In this document: one piece after another, positions 1 to 5,912 of the stretch | How the letters are laid out: each line of letters opens with the position of its first letter | Position numbering within the stretch: position 1 is the first letter of the stretch | NCBI GenBank assembly: GCA_031258625.1 | Contig: JAIRMO010000190.1 | Location: forward strand, 1-9,038 | DNA: 9,038 nt | Reading direction: 5' to 3' | Source: Spirochaetaceae bacterium | Lineage (GTDB): Bacteria > Spirochaetota > Spirochaetia > Treponematales > Breznakiellaceae | The notes under the pieces: model-generated | What the model was told of the DNA's origin: nothing | Databases searched by the model: none | Seen by the model: only the letters and a program-made list of their open reading frames with translations | Position numbers and translations under genes: made by a program

Positions 1-413
1 TTGTACTTCTGGGAGTAGAGGCCGAAGGGTTCCACATGAATGCCGTAGAGGAAGGCCAACGCTGCCTTCCAGTCATCGTTGGATTCAAGATAGGGTATGT
101 GTTGAAAATAGTTGGCGTCCAGTTCACCGGAAATCAGGGCCGTATTGGGTACGATATAATCGGTAAATTCCACCACCTCCAGCCTGATCCCCTGGGCGGC
201 CAGATCGTCCTTTATCAGATTAAGCAGTTCCGCATGGGGTATGGGGCTTGCGCCGACCTTCAGAACGGTAGTTCCCGCCTTTTCTCCGCTACCCCTGGCG
301 GCCACGGGCTGCACAAAGGCGAGGGCCAGGATAAGCGCCGCGGTTATCGCCAGGGCGCCCGGTACGGAAAACCGCTGTTTTCCGTTGAATACAAATTGTA
401 TTCTTTTTTTCAT
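1..413 (-). CDS. metQ: MetQ/NlpA-family methionine-binding protein (partial, C-terminus beyond window)
   Basis: Substrate-binding component of a MetNIQ-type ABC importer for D/L-methionine, acting on the outer face of the inner membrane. The 137 visible residues start with a basic stretch (MKKR) and a hydrophobic signal segment at about residues 18-37. After that comes the family-typical N-lobe: VGASPIPHAELL, then VEFTDYIVPN, then GELDANYFQHIPYLE. The start at 413 is set by an AAGGAGG Shine-Dalgarno sequence 7 bases upstream. The rest of the gene lies before base 1. Oddity: no cysteine follows the signal segment (it reads PVAARGSGEK), so the usual lipobox is missing and a signal-peptidase-I-type cut near VAA is more likely, unless an indel has hidden the cysteine. 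It lies 71 bases downstream of metI on the same strand and is presumably co-transcribed. The family call is secure. Methionine as substrate is inferred from family and neighbour. Confidence 0.93.
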   Translation of the reverse strand, partial: MKKRIQFVFNGKQRFSVPGALAITAALILALAFVQPVAARGSGEKAGTTVLKVGASPIPHAELLNLIKDDLAAQGIRLEVVEFTDYIVPNTALISGELDANYFQHIPYLESNDDWKAALAFLYGIHVEPFGLYSQKY

Positions 414-444
414 ATAATCCTCCTTGGATTTTTTATATTCAGCG

Positions 445-470
445 GGGTTATCGGTAAAATCCGATAACCC
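445..470 (-). other. Hairpin between metI and metQ
   Basis: A perfect 10-base inverted repeat (GGGTTATCGG at 445-454, CCGATAACCC at 461-470) with a 6-base loop lies in the 71-base gap between the metI stop and the metQ start. Two more pairs form on the outside if one G is bulged. On the metI-metQ transcript it is not followed by a U-run, so it is more likely an mRNA-stability or processing hairpin that sets the ratio of binding protein to permease than a full terminator. Partial attenuation is possible. Confidence 0.6.
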
Positions 471-484
471 GCCAATATACCTTT

Positions 485-1156
485 TTACCGCTTTGAAAGC
501 AGCAGGCGGCTTACCGCGGTTCCGCTCAACTGAACCCCCTCTACGAGAAACAGGATCACCACCACGGCTCCGGCGGTTACATCCATCCTGAACCGGTAAT
601 AACCGTAACGGATCGCCATATCCCCAAGTCCTCCGCCGCCGATTGCCCCGGCCATGGCGGAATATCCGATGAGGTTGATAATGGTCAAGGCCAATCCCGA
701 AATAAGCGCGGGCAGGGCTTCCGGTACCAGTACCTTGTAAATGATCTGGAAATTGGTCGAACCCATGGCCCGGGCCGCCAGGAGGCATCCCGGGTCTACC
801 TCCTGCAGAGCCGATTCCACCACCCTCGCCACAAAGGGAGCTGCGGCAATGGACAGGGGGATGACCACCGCCGTGGGCCCGATGGAGGTCCGAATAATAA
901 ACCGGGATAGGGGCATGAGGAGTATCATCAAAATGATGAAGGGAAATGAACGGAACAGGTTCACTATCCGGGAAATGATATTGTAAATGGCCCTCCGGGG
1001 TATCAGCCCCGGAGGTGAGACACTGTACAACAAAATTCCCAGGGGAAGGCCCAAAAGGCACGCAAAAAATGTGGACGCAAAGGTCATATAGATGGTTTCC
1101 ACTGTTGATTTTGGCAGAAGTTCCAGGACCTCCATGATATTGAAAGCGCTCCGCAT
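485..1156 (-). CDS. metI: MetI-type methionine ABC transporter permease
   Basis: Inner-membrane permease of the MetNIQ-type methionine importer. The 223 residues match the family's usual length of about 217. The protein has about five hydrophobic segments (roughly 22-46, 60-85, 94-113, 146-170, 194-210). The ABC-permease EAA loop that contacts the ATPase is at about 127-148 (AARAMGSTNFQIIYKVLVPEAL). The MetI-typical GGGGLGDMAIRYGYYRF follows at 173-189. The start at 1156 is preceded by AAAGGAG (1170-1164). A start at residue 8 lacks such a site. It is the first gene of the minus-strand unit and is followed by metQ. Normally metN precedes metI, but here a divergent lipid kinase occupies that side, so the ATPase gene must lie past metQ or elsewhere. 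Expression is probably controlled at the palindrome at 1196-1224. Confidence 0.95.
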   Translation of the reverse strand: MRSAFNIMEVLELLPKSTVETIYMTFASTFFACLLGLPLGILLYSVSPPGLIPRRAIYNIISRIVNLFRSFPFIILMILLMPLSRFIIRTSIGPTAVVIPLSIAAAPFVARVVESALQEVDPGCLLAARAMGSTNFQIIYKVLVPEALPALISGLALTIINLIGYSAMAGAIGGGGLGDMAIRYGYYRFRMDVTAGAVVVILFLVEGVQLSGTAVSRLLLSKR

Positions 1157-1195
1157 ACCCCATCTCCTTTGTTGTTTTCGATCTTGTTATTTTAT

Positions 1196-1224
1196 ATTAA
1201 TCATATGTATTTAATATGATTAAT
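1196..1224. promoter_or_regulatory. 29-base palindromic operator candidate upstream of metI
   Basis: Perfect 11-base arms, ATTAATCATAT (1196-1206) and ATATGATTAAT (1214-1224), are separated by 7 bases. The site overlaps the spacer and -10 of the putative metI promoter, as expected for a repressor operator. It does not match the MetJ box, and no S-box/SAM riboswitch is seen in the short leader. The cognate regulator is unknown. Confidence 0.6.
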
Positions 1225-1237
1225 TTGTTTTTGTCAA
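1209..1237 (-). promoter_or_regulatory. Putative metI promoter
   Basis: On the minus strand a perfect TTGACA (-35) at 1237-1232 is followed, after 17 bases, by TTAAAT (-10, four of six consensus bases) at 1214-1209. This places the transcript start about 45 bases before metI. The -10 and most of the spacer are covered by the palindrome at 1196-1224, so bound protein would block polymerase. Confidence 0.55.
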
Positions 1238-1312
1238 GTATGAAGGTTGACATTTAAAATTGGAATTACGATGAGGTAATTACTAGCCCTGGTAAAGATT
1301 ATTCCTATCCGG

Positions 1313-1324
1313 TATACTGTTTTT
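1313..1324 (+). promoter_or_regulatory. Putative -10 element for the lipid kinase operon, possible leaderless start
   Basis: TATACT at 1313-1318 lies 6 bases before the ATG at 1325, so transcription starting at the usual distance would begin on or next to the start codon. The -35 region at the right distance (TGGTAA, 1290-1295) is weak. No Shine-Dalgarno sequence precedes the ATG, which fits a leaderless message. A small inverted repeat, AATTAC (1264-1269) with GTAATT (1276-1281), lies just upstream. Confidence 0.35.
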
Positions 1325-2440
1325 ATGATTTTGCGGGATTTTGCCCGGGATGTGGCCGAACTTTGTTTTCATACCCCCCTGGTTCCGGGGCGGCCCCTCC
1401 GGTGGACTATTATCGCCAATCCTACCGCAGGGGGCTTTACCATCCGGTCCCGGTGGAAAAAACATCGGATCGCCCTTAAAAACGCCCGGGAAATAGCGGG
1501 GAAGAATCCCCGGCGGGATAATGCCGGGCCTTCCCGCACCGCCCGGGAAGAAGACCGGGGTTCCGGCGATTTGGGTAACCTGGGGCTCGTCCCCACCCGG
1601 GGGCCGGGCCATGGGGGGGGAATCGTCAAAGCCCTGTTGGACGAAGTCCGGGCCGGAGCGGATACCGATTCCTCCTTCCACCTCGTCATTACCGCCGGGG
1701 GGGACGGTACCAGCCTGGAAGCGTTGATCCCCCTCTTTGAGGCCCCCCCGGTCCTCCGTTCCCGGTTTGCGGTCCTCCGCCTCCCCATGGGAACCGGAAA
1801 CGACGGCGCCGATGCCGGGGAATTAGACCGGGCCCTGGAACTTCTCATTTTTCCCACCCGGATCGAGGGGGCCCGGGCGCTACGGCTTACTACCCGGACC
1901 CCCGGCAAAGGCCCCTTTCTGGCCTTTAACATCCTCTCCGTAGGGCTGGACGCCTTTGTTACCCACATGACCAATAAAATGAAGGGGAAGCTCCCGGGGG
2001 ATTCCTATAAATTATGGGTGGATATCGCGTCCCTCCTCTATGACCGGCTTTACCGGGTCGGCCCCCTGGAGGTCAGCGCCTTTGACGGAACGGGCCGGAT
2101 GGTGAAGACCTTCCGGGAGCCCCTCCTGTTATTAGCCGTAGGGGTCAGCGGCCGCCGTACCTACGGTTCCCACAAACACATCCTCCCCGATGACCGGAAT
2201 GTCTGTGGGGTAAAACAGATGCCCCTCCTGCGAAAGGTGGCCCTCAAGGGGCTTTTTACCACCGGGGGCCATATTGATAAACCCGAATCGATCCTGTTTA
2301 CCGCGGACCGGGTGGAATTCCGGGGGGAATACCCCATCCTGGCCCAGATGGACGGGGAGGCGGTACTCCTCACCCCGGAAGATTTCCCCGGAACCATAGA
2401 ACGTACCGATCCGGTAATTCCCATTCTCAAACGGATCTAA
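1325..2440 (+). CDS. Diacylglycerol/lipid kinase, YegS/DagK family
   Basis: Predicted ATP-dependent lipid kinase acting at the membrane surface. All core motifs of the DAGK catalytic domain are visible: ANPTAGG at 31-37, the nucleotide-binding GGDGT at 125-129, PMGTGND at 154-160, the FNILSVGLDAFV strand-turn at 201-212, the YGSHKHILPDD region at 280-290, and DGE at 343-345. At 371 residues it is longer than the usual 300 or so. Part of the excess is an Arg/Gly/Pro-rich low-complexity stretch at about 58-98, between the first two motifs. The start at 1325 is the only ATG before the first motif. An in-frame TAA at 1277 rules out an earlier start, and there is no Shine-Dalgarno sequence (see the -10 element). 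Its stop is 12 bases before the hydratase start, suggesting an operon. The lipid substrate cannot be told from sequence. Confidence 0.9.
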   Translation: MILRDFARDVAELCFHTPLVPGRPLRWTIIANPTAGGFTIRSRWKKHRIALKNAREIAGKNPRRDNAGPSRTAREEDRGSGDLGNLGLVPTRGPGHGGGIVKALLDEVRAGADTDSSFHLVITAGGDGTSLEALIPLFEAPPVLRSRFAVLRLPMGTGNDGADAGELDRALELLIFPTRIEGARALRLTTRTPGKGPFLAFNILSVGLDAFVTHMTNKMKGKLPGDSYKLWVDIASLLYDRLYRVGPLEVSAFDGTGRMVKTFREPLLLLAVGVSGRRTYGSHKHILPDDRNVCGVKQMPLLRKVALKGLFTTGGHIDKPESILFTADRVEFRGEYPILAQMDGEAVLLTPEDFPGTIERTDPVIPILKRI

Positions 2441-2452
2441 GGAGGCGTTTTA

Positions 2453-4798
2453 ATGGTACAGGTGATAAACCGGGGGATCTATCTCTTTAAGGGGAGGGAG
2501 ATCCTTGAGGATGTTCCCGAAAATCAAGGGCTTTTACAACGGCGTTCCGCCCTTCAGGATGAAGGACGCCGGGGAACCATGGCCTATGGGGTGCTTCAGG
2601 CCCATAACAAAAGCGGAGACGAACATAACCTGGAACTGCGGTTTGACGCCCTGGCGTCCCATGACATTACCTTTGTCAACATCATCCAAACCGCCCGGAC
2701 GAGCGGCCTTGAACAATTTCCCCTCCCGTATGTATTGACCAATTGCCATAATTCCCTCTGCGCCGTCGGGGGAACCATCAACGAGGACGATCATATGTTC
2801 GGCCTTTCCGCGGCAAAAAAATACGGCGGAATTTACGTGCCCCCCCACCTGGCGGTGATCCATTCCTATATCCGGGAAACCCAAGGGGGCTGTGGCAGGA
2901 TGGTCCTGGGGAGCGACAGCCATACCCGGTACGGGGCCCTGGGAACCATGGGGGTAGGGGAGGGCGGCGGGGAGCTGGTCAAACAACTCCTGGGCCGGAC
3001 CTATACCATGGCCTATCCCCCAATAATCGGGGTCTGCCTTTCGGGGAGGCCCCGGTCCGGGGTAGGCCCCCAGGACGTGGCCCTGGCCCTGATACGGGCG
3101 GTTTTTAAAACCGGGTTTGCCAAAAACAAGGTCCTGGAATTTTTCGGCGAGGGGATTGGTTCCCTTTCCGCGGATTTCCGCTTTGGTATTGACGTGATGA
3201 CCACCGAAACAACCTGCTGGTCCTCCCTTTGGGAAACCGACGACTGTATCCGGGATTACCTTGCCCAACATCACCGTTCCGGGGAGTATGCCAAAATGAC
3301 CCCGGCGGATACGGCCTACTATGACGGTCTCATCCGCATCGATCTTTCGGCTATAAAGCCCATGATCGCCCTGCCCTTTCATCCCAGTAACGCCATTGAA
3401 ATCGACGCCCTGCTGGAAAATCCCGGGGATATCCTCCGCCGGGTGGAGGAGGACGGTGCGGAACTCCTGGAAAATCGGGAGGTTCCCCTGAAACTCACCG
3501 ATAAGGTCGATAAAAAGGGCCGGATTTGGATCGATCAGGGGGTAATCGCCGGATGCGCCGGGGGAACCTACGAAAACCTCATGGCTGTCGCGGCAATACT
3601 CCGGGGGAGCGGTCCCGGGAATCCCGGTTTTGCCCTGTCCCTCTATCCCGGCAGCCAGCCGGTGATGCTGGAACTGGCAAAAAACGGGGCCCTGGGGGAT
3701 ATTATTTCCGCCGGGGGGGTGATCCGGACCGCTTTCTGCGGCCCCTGTTTCGGCGCCGGGGATGTCCCCGCCCATGGGGGGCTTTCCATCCGCCACACCA
3801 CCCGGAACTTCCCTAACCGGGAGGGGTCCCGGCCCATGGACGGCCAGACGGCCTCGGTGGCCCTGATGGACGCCCGGAGTATCGCCGCCACCGCCCGGAA
3901 CGGGGGGTACCTCTGTTCCGCCGCAACCCTGGATTTTGAGGAACAATTCCCCCCCTACCATTACGACGACAGTCCCTACAAAAACCGGGTCTATAACGGC
4001 GTGGGGAATCCCCGGGGGGATACGGCCCTGCATTACGGCCCCAATATTACCGATTGGCCCCCTATGGAGGCCCTGGGGGAAAACCTGCTCCTCAAAATAG
4101 CCGCCTATATCACCGATCCCGTAACCACCACCGATGAAATTATCCCGTCCGGAGAAACCTCCTCCTTTAGGTCCAACCCCGTGGGGCTTGCGGAGTTCAC
4201 CCTGTCCCGAAAAGACCCCGGTTATGTGGGCCGGGCAAAGGAGATACGGCGGGCGGAGGCCCAAAGGCTTTCCGCGGTACGTCGAGAAACACCGTCCGCA
4301 GGGGAGGGCGGACCGGTCTGGGAGGAAATCGCCGGTATTCTGGAGCAATTCCGGGCTATTGAAGGGATGGATGCCCGGGGATACGCCCATATCCAAATCG
4401 GCTCGGCGATTTTTGCCCGTAAACCCGGGGACGGAAGCGCCCGGGAACAGGCGGCAAGCTGCCAGCGGGTTCTGGGGGGGGTGGCCAACTTTGCCGGGGA
4501 ATACGCCACGAAACGGTACCGGAGCAACCTTATCAACTGGGGGATCATCCCCTTTACCCTGGAAGGGGATCCTCCCTTCAACCTGGGGGATTATGTGTTT
4601 ATACCCCGGATACGGGAACGTATCGCGGAGGGCGGCTCCTCTTTTACCGCCTATGCGGCCGCCTCCGGAAAGATCCTTCCCTTCTCCCTCACCATACCGG
4701 AACTCACCTCCCCGGAGGCGGAGATCATCCGGGAGGGGTCCCTCATAAACTACAACCGTAAAAGGACGCCGGGGGCATCGATCACCGCTCATTTCTAA
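2453..4798 (+). CDS. Aconitase-superfamily hydratase, YbhJ-like, function unknown
   Basis: Predicted cytosolic [4Fe-4S] hydro-lyase of 781 residues, the size of single-chain aconitases. The three cluster cysteines are present: C368 (VIAGCAGG), C429 and C432 (FCGPC). Other aconitase landmarks are GSDSHT at 153-158, E252 in TTETT, RNFPNR at 451-456, TTDEIIPSG at 559-567, and a C-terminal swivel domain with GSAREQ at 661-666 and SNLINWGIIPF at 691-701. Two catalytic spots differ from mitochondrial aconitase by my alignment: the Asp-His pair of its IHCDH motif reads NCHNS here (97-101), and the second serine of GSSRE is alanine (A663). This fits a YbhJ-like hydratase with another substrate rather than the TCA-cycle enzyme. 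The start at 2453 has an AAGGAGG Shine-Dalgarno sequence (2439-2445) and follows the lipid kinase by 12 bases. Family membership is firm, the YbhJ-like placement is from memory, and the substrate is unknown. Confidence 0.88.
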   Translation: MVQVINRGIYLFKGREILEDVPENQGLLQRRSALQDEGRRGTMAYGVLQAHNKSGDEHNLELRFDALASHDITFVNIIQTARTSGLEQFPLPYVLTNCHNSLCAVGGTINEDDHMFGLSAAKKYGGIYVPPHLAVIHSYIRETQGGCGRMVLGSDSHTRYGALGTMGVGEGGGELVKQLLGRTYTMAYPPIIGVCLSGRPRSGVGPQDVALALIRAVFKTGFAKNKVLEFFGEGIGSLSADFRFGIDVMTTETTCWSSLWETDDCIRDYLAQHHRSGEYAKMTPADTAYYDGLIRIDLSAIKPMIALPFHPSNAIEIDALLENPGDILRRVEEDGAELLENREVPLKLTDKVDKKGRIWIDQGVIAGCAGGTYENLMAVAAILRGSGPGNPGFALSLYPGSQPVMLELAKNGALGDIISAGGVIRTAFCGPCFGAGDVPAHGGLSIRHTTRNFPNREGSRPMDGQTASVALMDARSIAATARNGGYLCSAATLDFEEQFPPYHYDDSPYKNRVYNGVGNPRGDTALHYGPNITDWPPMEALGENLLLKIAAYITDPVTTTDEIIPSGETSSFRSNPVGLAEFTLSRKDPGYVGRAKEIRRAEAQRLSAVRRETPSAGEGGPVWEEIAGILEQFRAIEGMDARGYAHIQIGSAIFARKPGDGSAREQAASCQRVLGGVANFAGEYATKRYRSNLINWGIIPFTLEGDPPFNLGDYVFIPRIRERIAEGGSSFTAYAAASGKILPFSLTIPELTSPEAEIIREGSLINYNRKRTPGASITAHF

Positions 4799-4821
4799 GG
4801 ATGAAATGTCCGGGAATTCGC

Positions 4822-4850
4822 TTGACATATTATCAAAACTGATTTATATT
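4822..4850 (+). promoter_or_regulatory. Sigma70-type promoter of the GntR/FadR regulator
   Basis: TTGACA (4822-4827), a 17-base spacer and TATATT (4845-4850) make the best promoter match in the window. Transcription should start near 4857, inside the operator that follows. The regulator therefore has its own promoter even though no terminator is visible after the hydratase. Confidence 0.8.
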
Positions 4851-4877
4851 TAACTGGTTAGACCAGAATACCAGTTA
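4851..4877 (+). promoter_or_regulatory. FadR-type operator overlapping the gntR transcription start
   Basis: The core CTGGT-TAG-ACCAG (4854-4866) fits the GT...AC palindrome typical of FadR-subfamily GntR regulators (TNGT, a few bases, ACNA). A second, longer inverted repeat uses the same left arm: TAACTGGT (4851-4858) with ACCAGTTA (4870-4877), perfect over 8 bases. The site directly follows the -10 and reaches the ATG at 4877, as expected for negative autoregulation. The match is to a known operator pattern, and binding by this regulator is inferred. Confidence 0.65.
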
Positions 4878-5680
4878 TGGTTCGATTATTTACAACTGTG
4901 GAAAATAAAGGGGAAGATAAAAACAAATTGAACAGCCGGTCTTCCATAGAAGCGGAACCGATAGAAAGAATTGTCTTAATTGATCAAATTATTGGCGTCA
5001 TTAAACGGCAGATTTCGGAAGGTAAAATTAAACCGGGGGACAAAATTCCCGGAGAAAGAACCCTGTCGGAACTGTTTCATGTCAGCCGGACCTCAATACG
5101 GCAGGCCCTGAAAGCGCTTGACGTATTGGGGGTACTGGATATTAGGCATGGTTCCGCTACAACCCTTAACAAAGACATCTCAAGTCTGCTGATAAACCCC
5201 CTCAAATTCATGTCGATTTTGTATAATGTGGAAATCCCCGAATTCTTTGAGGTTCGCAAAACTATCGAAGTTGAATTGGCCAGGAAAGCGGCGATCCACG
5301 CAACAGAAGAAGACATTAATATAATGAAACAATGTCTCAACAAAATGGAGGACAATATAAACAATCCGGACATATTTCTTTACTCGGAGAAGTATTTTCA
5401 TGAATGTGTCTTTACCGTTTCCCGAAACAGACTTCTAACTGCCATGATCAATTCGTTAAATACAATTTTAATCGGCAGCAGACAGGAAAGTATAAAAACC
5501 TTTACGGATCTGCGGGAATCCTTCAACCAGCATCTTGATATTTTTAAGGCTATTGAAAAAAGAGAGCCCGAAAATGCCGGCCAGGCCATGCTGGCACATA
5601 TTGAAGATGTGGAAAGGCGGCTTTGTACTATTGATTCGGATTATTTACAAAAGGAACTAAACAAGGTTGTTATCGGGTAG
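4877..5680 (+). CDS. GntR-family transcriptional regulator, FadR subfamily (FCD domain)
   Basis: DNA-binding regulator of 267 residues, probably dimeric and responsive to a small organic acid. The N-terminal winged helix-turn-helix spans about 33-97, with the GntR hallmark LIDQIIGVIKRQISEGKIKPGDKIPGERTLSE and the recognition region VSRTSIRQALKALDVLGVL. The all-helical FCD effector domain spans about 120-250, with EVRKTIEVELARKAA at 125-139. Its likely metal ligands are E171, H175, H219 and H241, so a Glu stands where many FCD proteins have Asp. The start is not secure: ATG 4877 has no Shine-Dalgarno sequence and touches the operator arm. GTG 4898 or TTG 4928 (codon 18, with AAAGGGGA 13 bases upstream) also keep the whole HTH domain. 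Codons are clearly more AT-rich than in the flanking genes. It lies between the hydratase and tnaA. Self-control is likely, and control of tnaA or the hydratase is possible but not shown. Confidence 0.9.
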   Translation: MVRLFTTVENKGEDKNKLNSRSSIEAEPIERIVLIDQIIGVIKRQISEGKIKPGDKIPGERTLSELFHVSRTSIRQALKALDVLGVLDIRHGSATTLNKDISSLLINPLKFMSILYNVEIPEFFEVRKTIEVELARKAAIHATEEDINIMKQCLNKMEDNINNPDIFLYSEKYFHECVFTVSRNRLLTAMINSLNTILIGSRQESIKTFTDLRESFNQHLDIFKAIEKREPENAGQAMLAHIEDVERRLCTIDSDYLQKELNKVVIG

Positions 5681-5765
5681 GTCTCCGGCCGGTAATCCAG
5701 CTATCAAAAAATTGAGGATCCTCTTCTCTATGATAGTCAAGCTGAAATCTGACGGATGTTAAAAA

Positions 5766-5804
5766 ATGGGGTTATTTAAAATGCGATGGTCCGGAGAACC
5801 ATGA
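5766..5804 (+). other. Possible leader peptide ORF (12 codons, Trp and terminal Pro)
   Basis: ATG at 5766 opens a 12-codon frame reading MGLFKMRWSGEP and ending in TGA. It has one tryptophan and ends in proline just before the stop, which recalls TnaC, the peptide that senses tryptophan upstream of tnaA in enterobacteria. The match is weak: Trp and the final Pro are 4 residues apart here against 12 in E. coli TnaC, and there is no good Shine-Dalgarno sequence. A four-codon frame MTWI (5801-5815) overlaps its stop by ATGA and does have GGAG upstream (5793-5796). A third frame, MIVKLKSDGC (5730-5762), has GAGGA 11 bases upstream. Confidence 0.2.
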
Positions 5805-5863
5805 CTTGGATTTAAGGGGAAAGGCGGGTTTCGCTTAATTTTAGGCTTAACCGCTTTTCCAAA

Positions 5864-5883
5864 AACCGGTTTCAAAACCGGTT
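5864..5883. repeat. 20-base perfect palindrome just before the tnaA ribosome-binding site
   Basis: AACCGGTTT (5864-5872) and AAACCGGTT (5875-5883) are exact reverse complements separated by CA. The site can also be read as two direct copies of the self-complementary octamer AACCGGTT spaced 12 bases apart. In RNA it would fold as an 8-base stem with a TCAA loop, 15 bases before the GGAGGAG of tnaA. It could be an operator placed one helical turn per half, or an RNA element that affects translation. Confidence 0.5.
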
Positions 5884-5912
5884 CAATATCAACTTTTTGG
5901 AGGAGAACGTTT

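Larger units (their letters stand above)
5681..5912 (+). promoter_or_regulatory. Leader region between the regulator and tnaA
   Basis: This 232-base gap holds several structures but no convincing sigma70 promoter. They are: GAGGATCCTC, a perfect 10-base palindrome (5714-5723); a short inverted repeat ATGGT/ACCAT (5786-5790 and 5798-5802); a longer imperfect stem pairing 5818-5830 with 5849-5860 (one G-U pair and one bulged G, 18-base loop); and the palindrome at 5864-5883. Three very short ORFs lie in the first half, two with a TGG codon. No known riboswitch class was recognised. The density of structure suggests control by attenuation or by a DNA-binding protein, but this is inference. Confidence 0.4.

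Noticed and set aside
36..467. A 143-codon plus-strand frame opposite metQ
   Set aside because: It is the antisense shadow of a gene with clear MetQ motifs, a signal segment and a good ribosome-binding site. Its tail also runs through the intercistronic hairpin.
1247..1252. TTGACA on the plus strand as the -35 of the lipid kinase promoter
   Set aside because: No acceptable -10 lies 16-18 bases downstream, and the only good -10 (1313-1318) is far too distant.
1369..1974. A 201-codon minus-strand frame within the lipid kinase gene
   Set aside because: Arg/Ser/Pro-rich composition without motifs; antisense shadow of the DAGK catalytic domain.
2534..4828. A 764-codon open frame on the minus strand across the hydratase gene
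   Set aside because: It mirrors a GC-rich gene whose codon pattern removes antisense stops. The translation is Gly/Pro-rich with no recognisable domain, while the plus-strand product carries clear aconitase motifs.
5712..5734. TTGAGG with TATGAT as a tnaA promoter
   Set aside because: The spacer is only 11 bases, and no usable -35 lies at 17 bases.
5786..5802. ATGGT/ACCAT repeat as a second FadR-type operator before tnaA
   Set aside because: The half-sites are 7 bases apart instead of about 3, and the interior is not symmetric, so it is a poor match to the operator before gntR.
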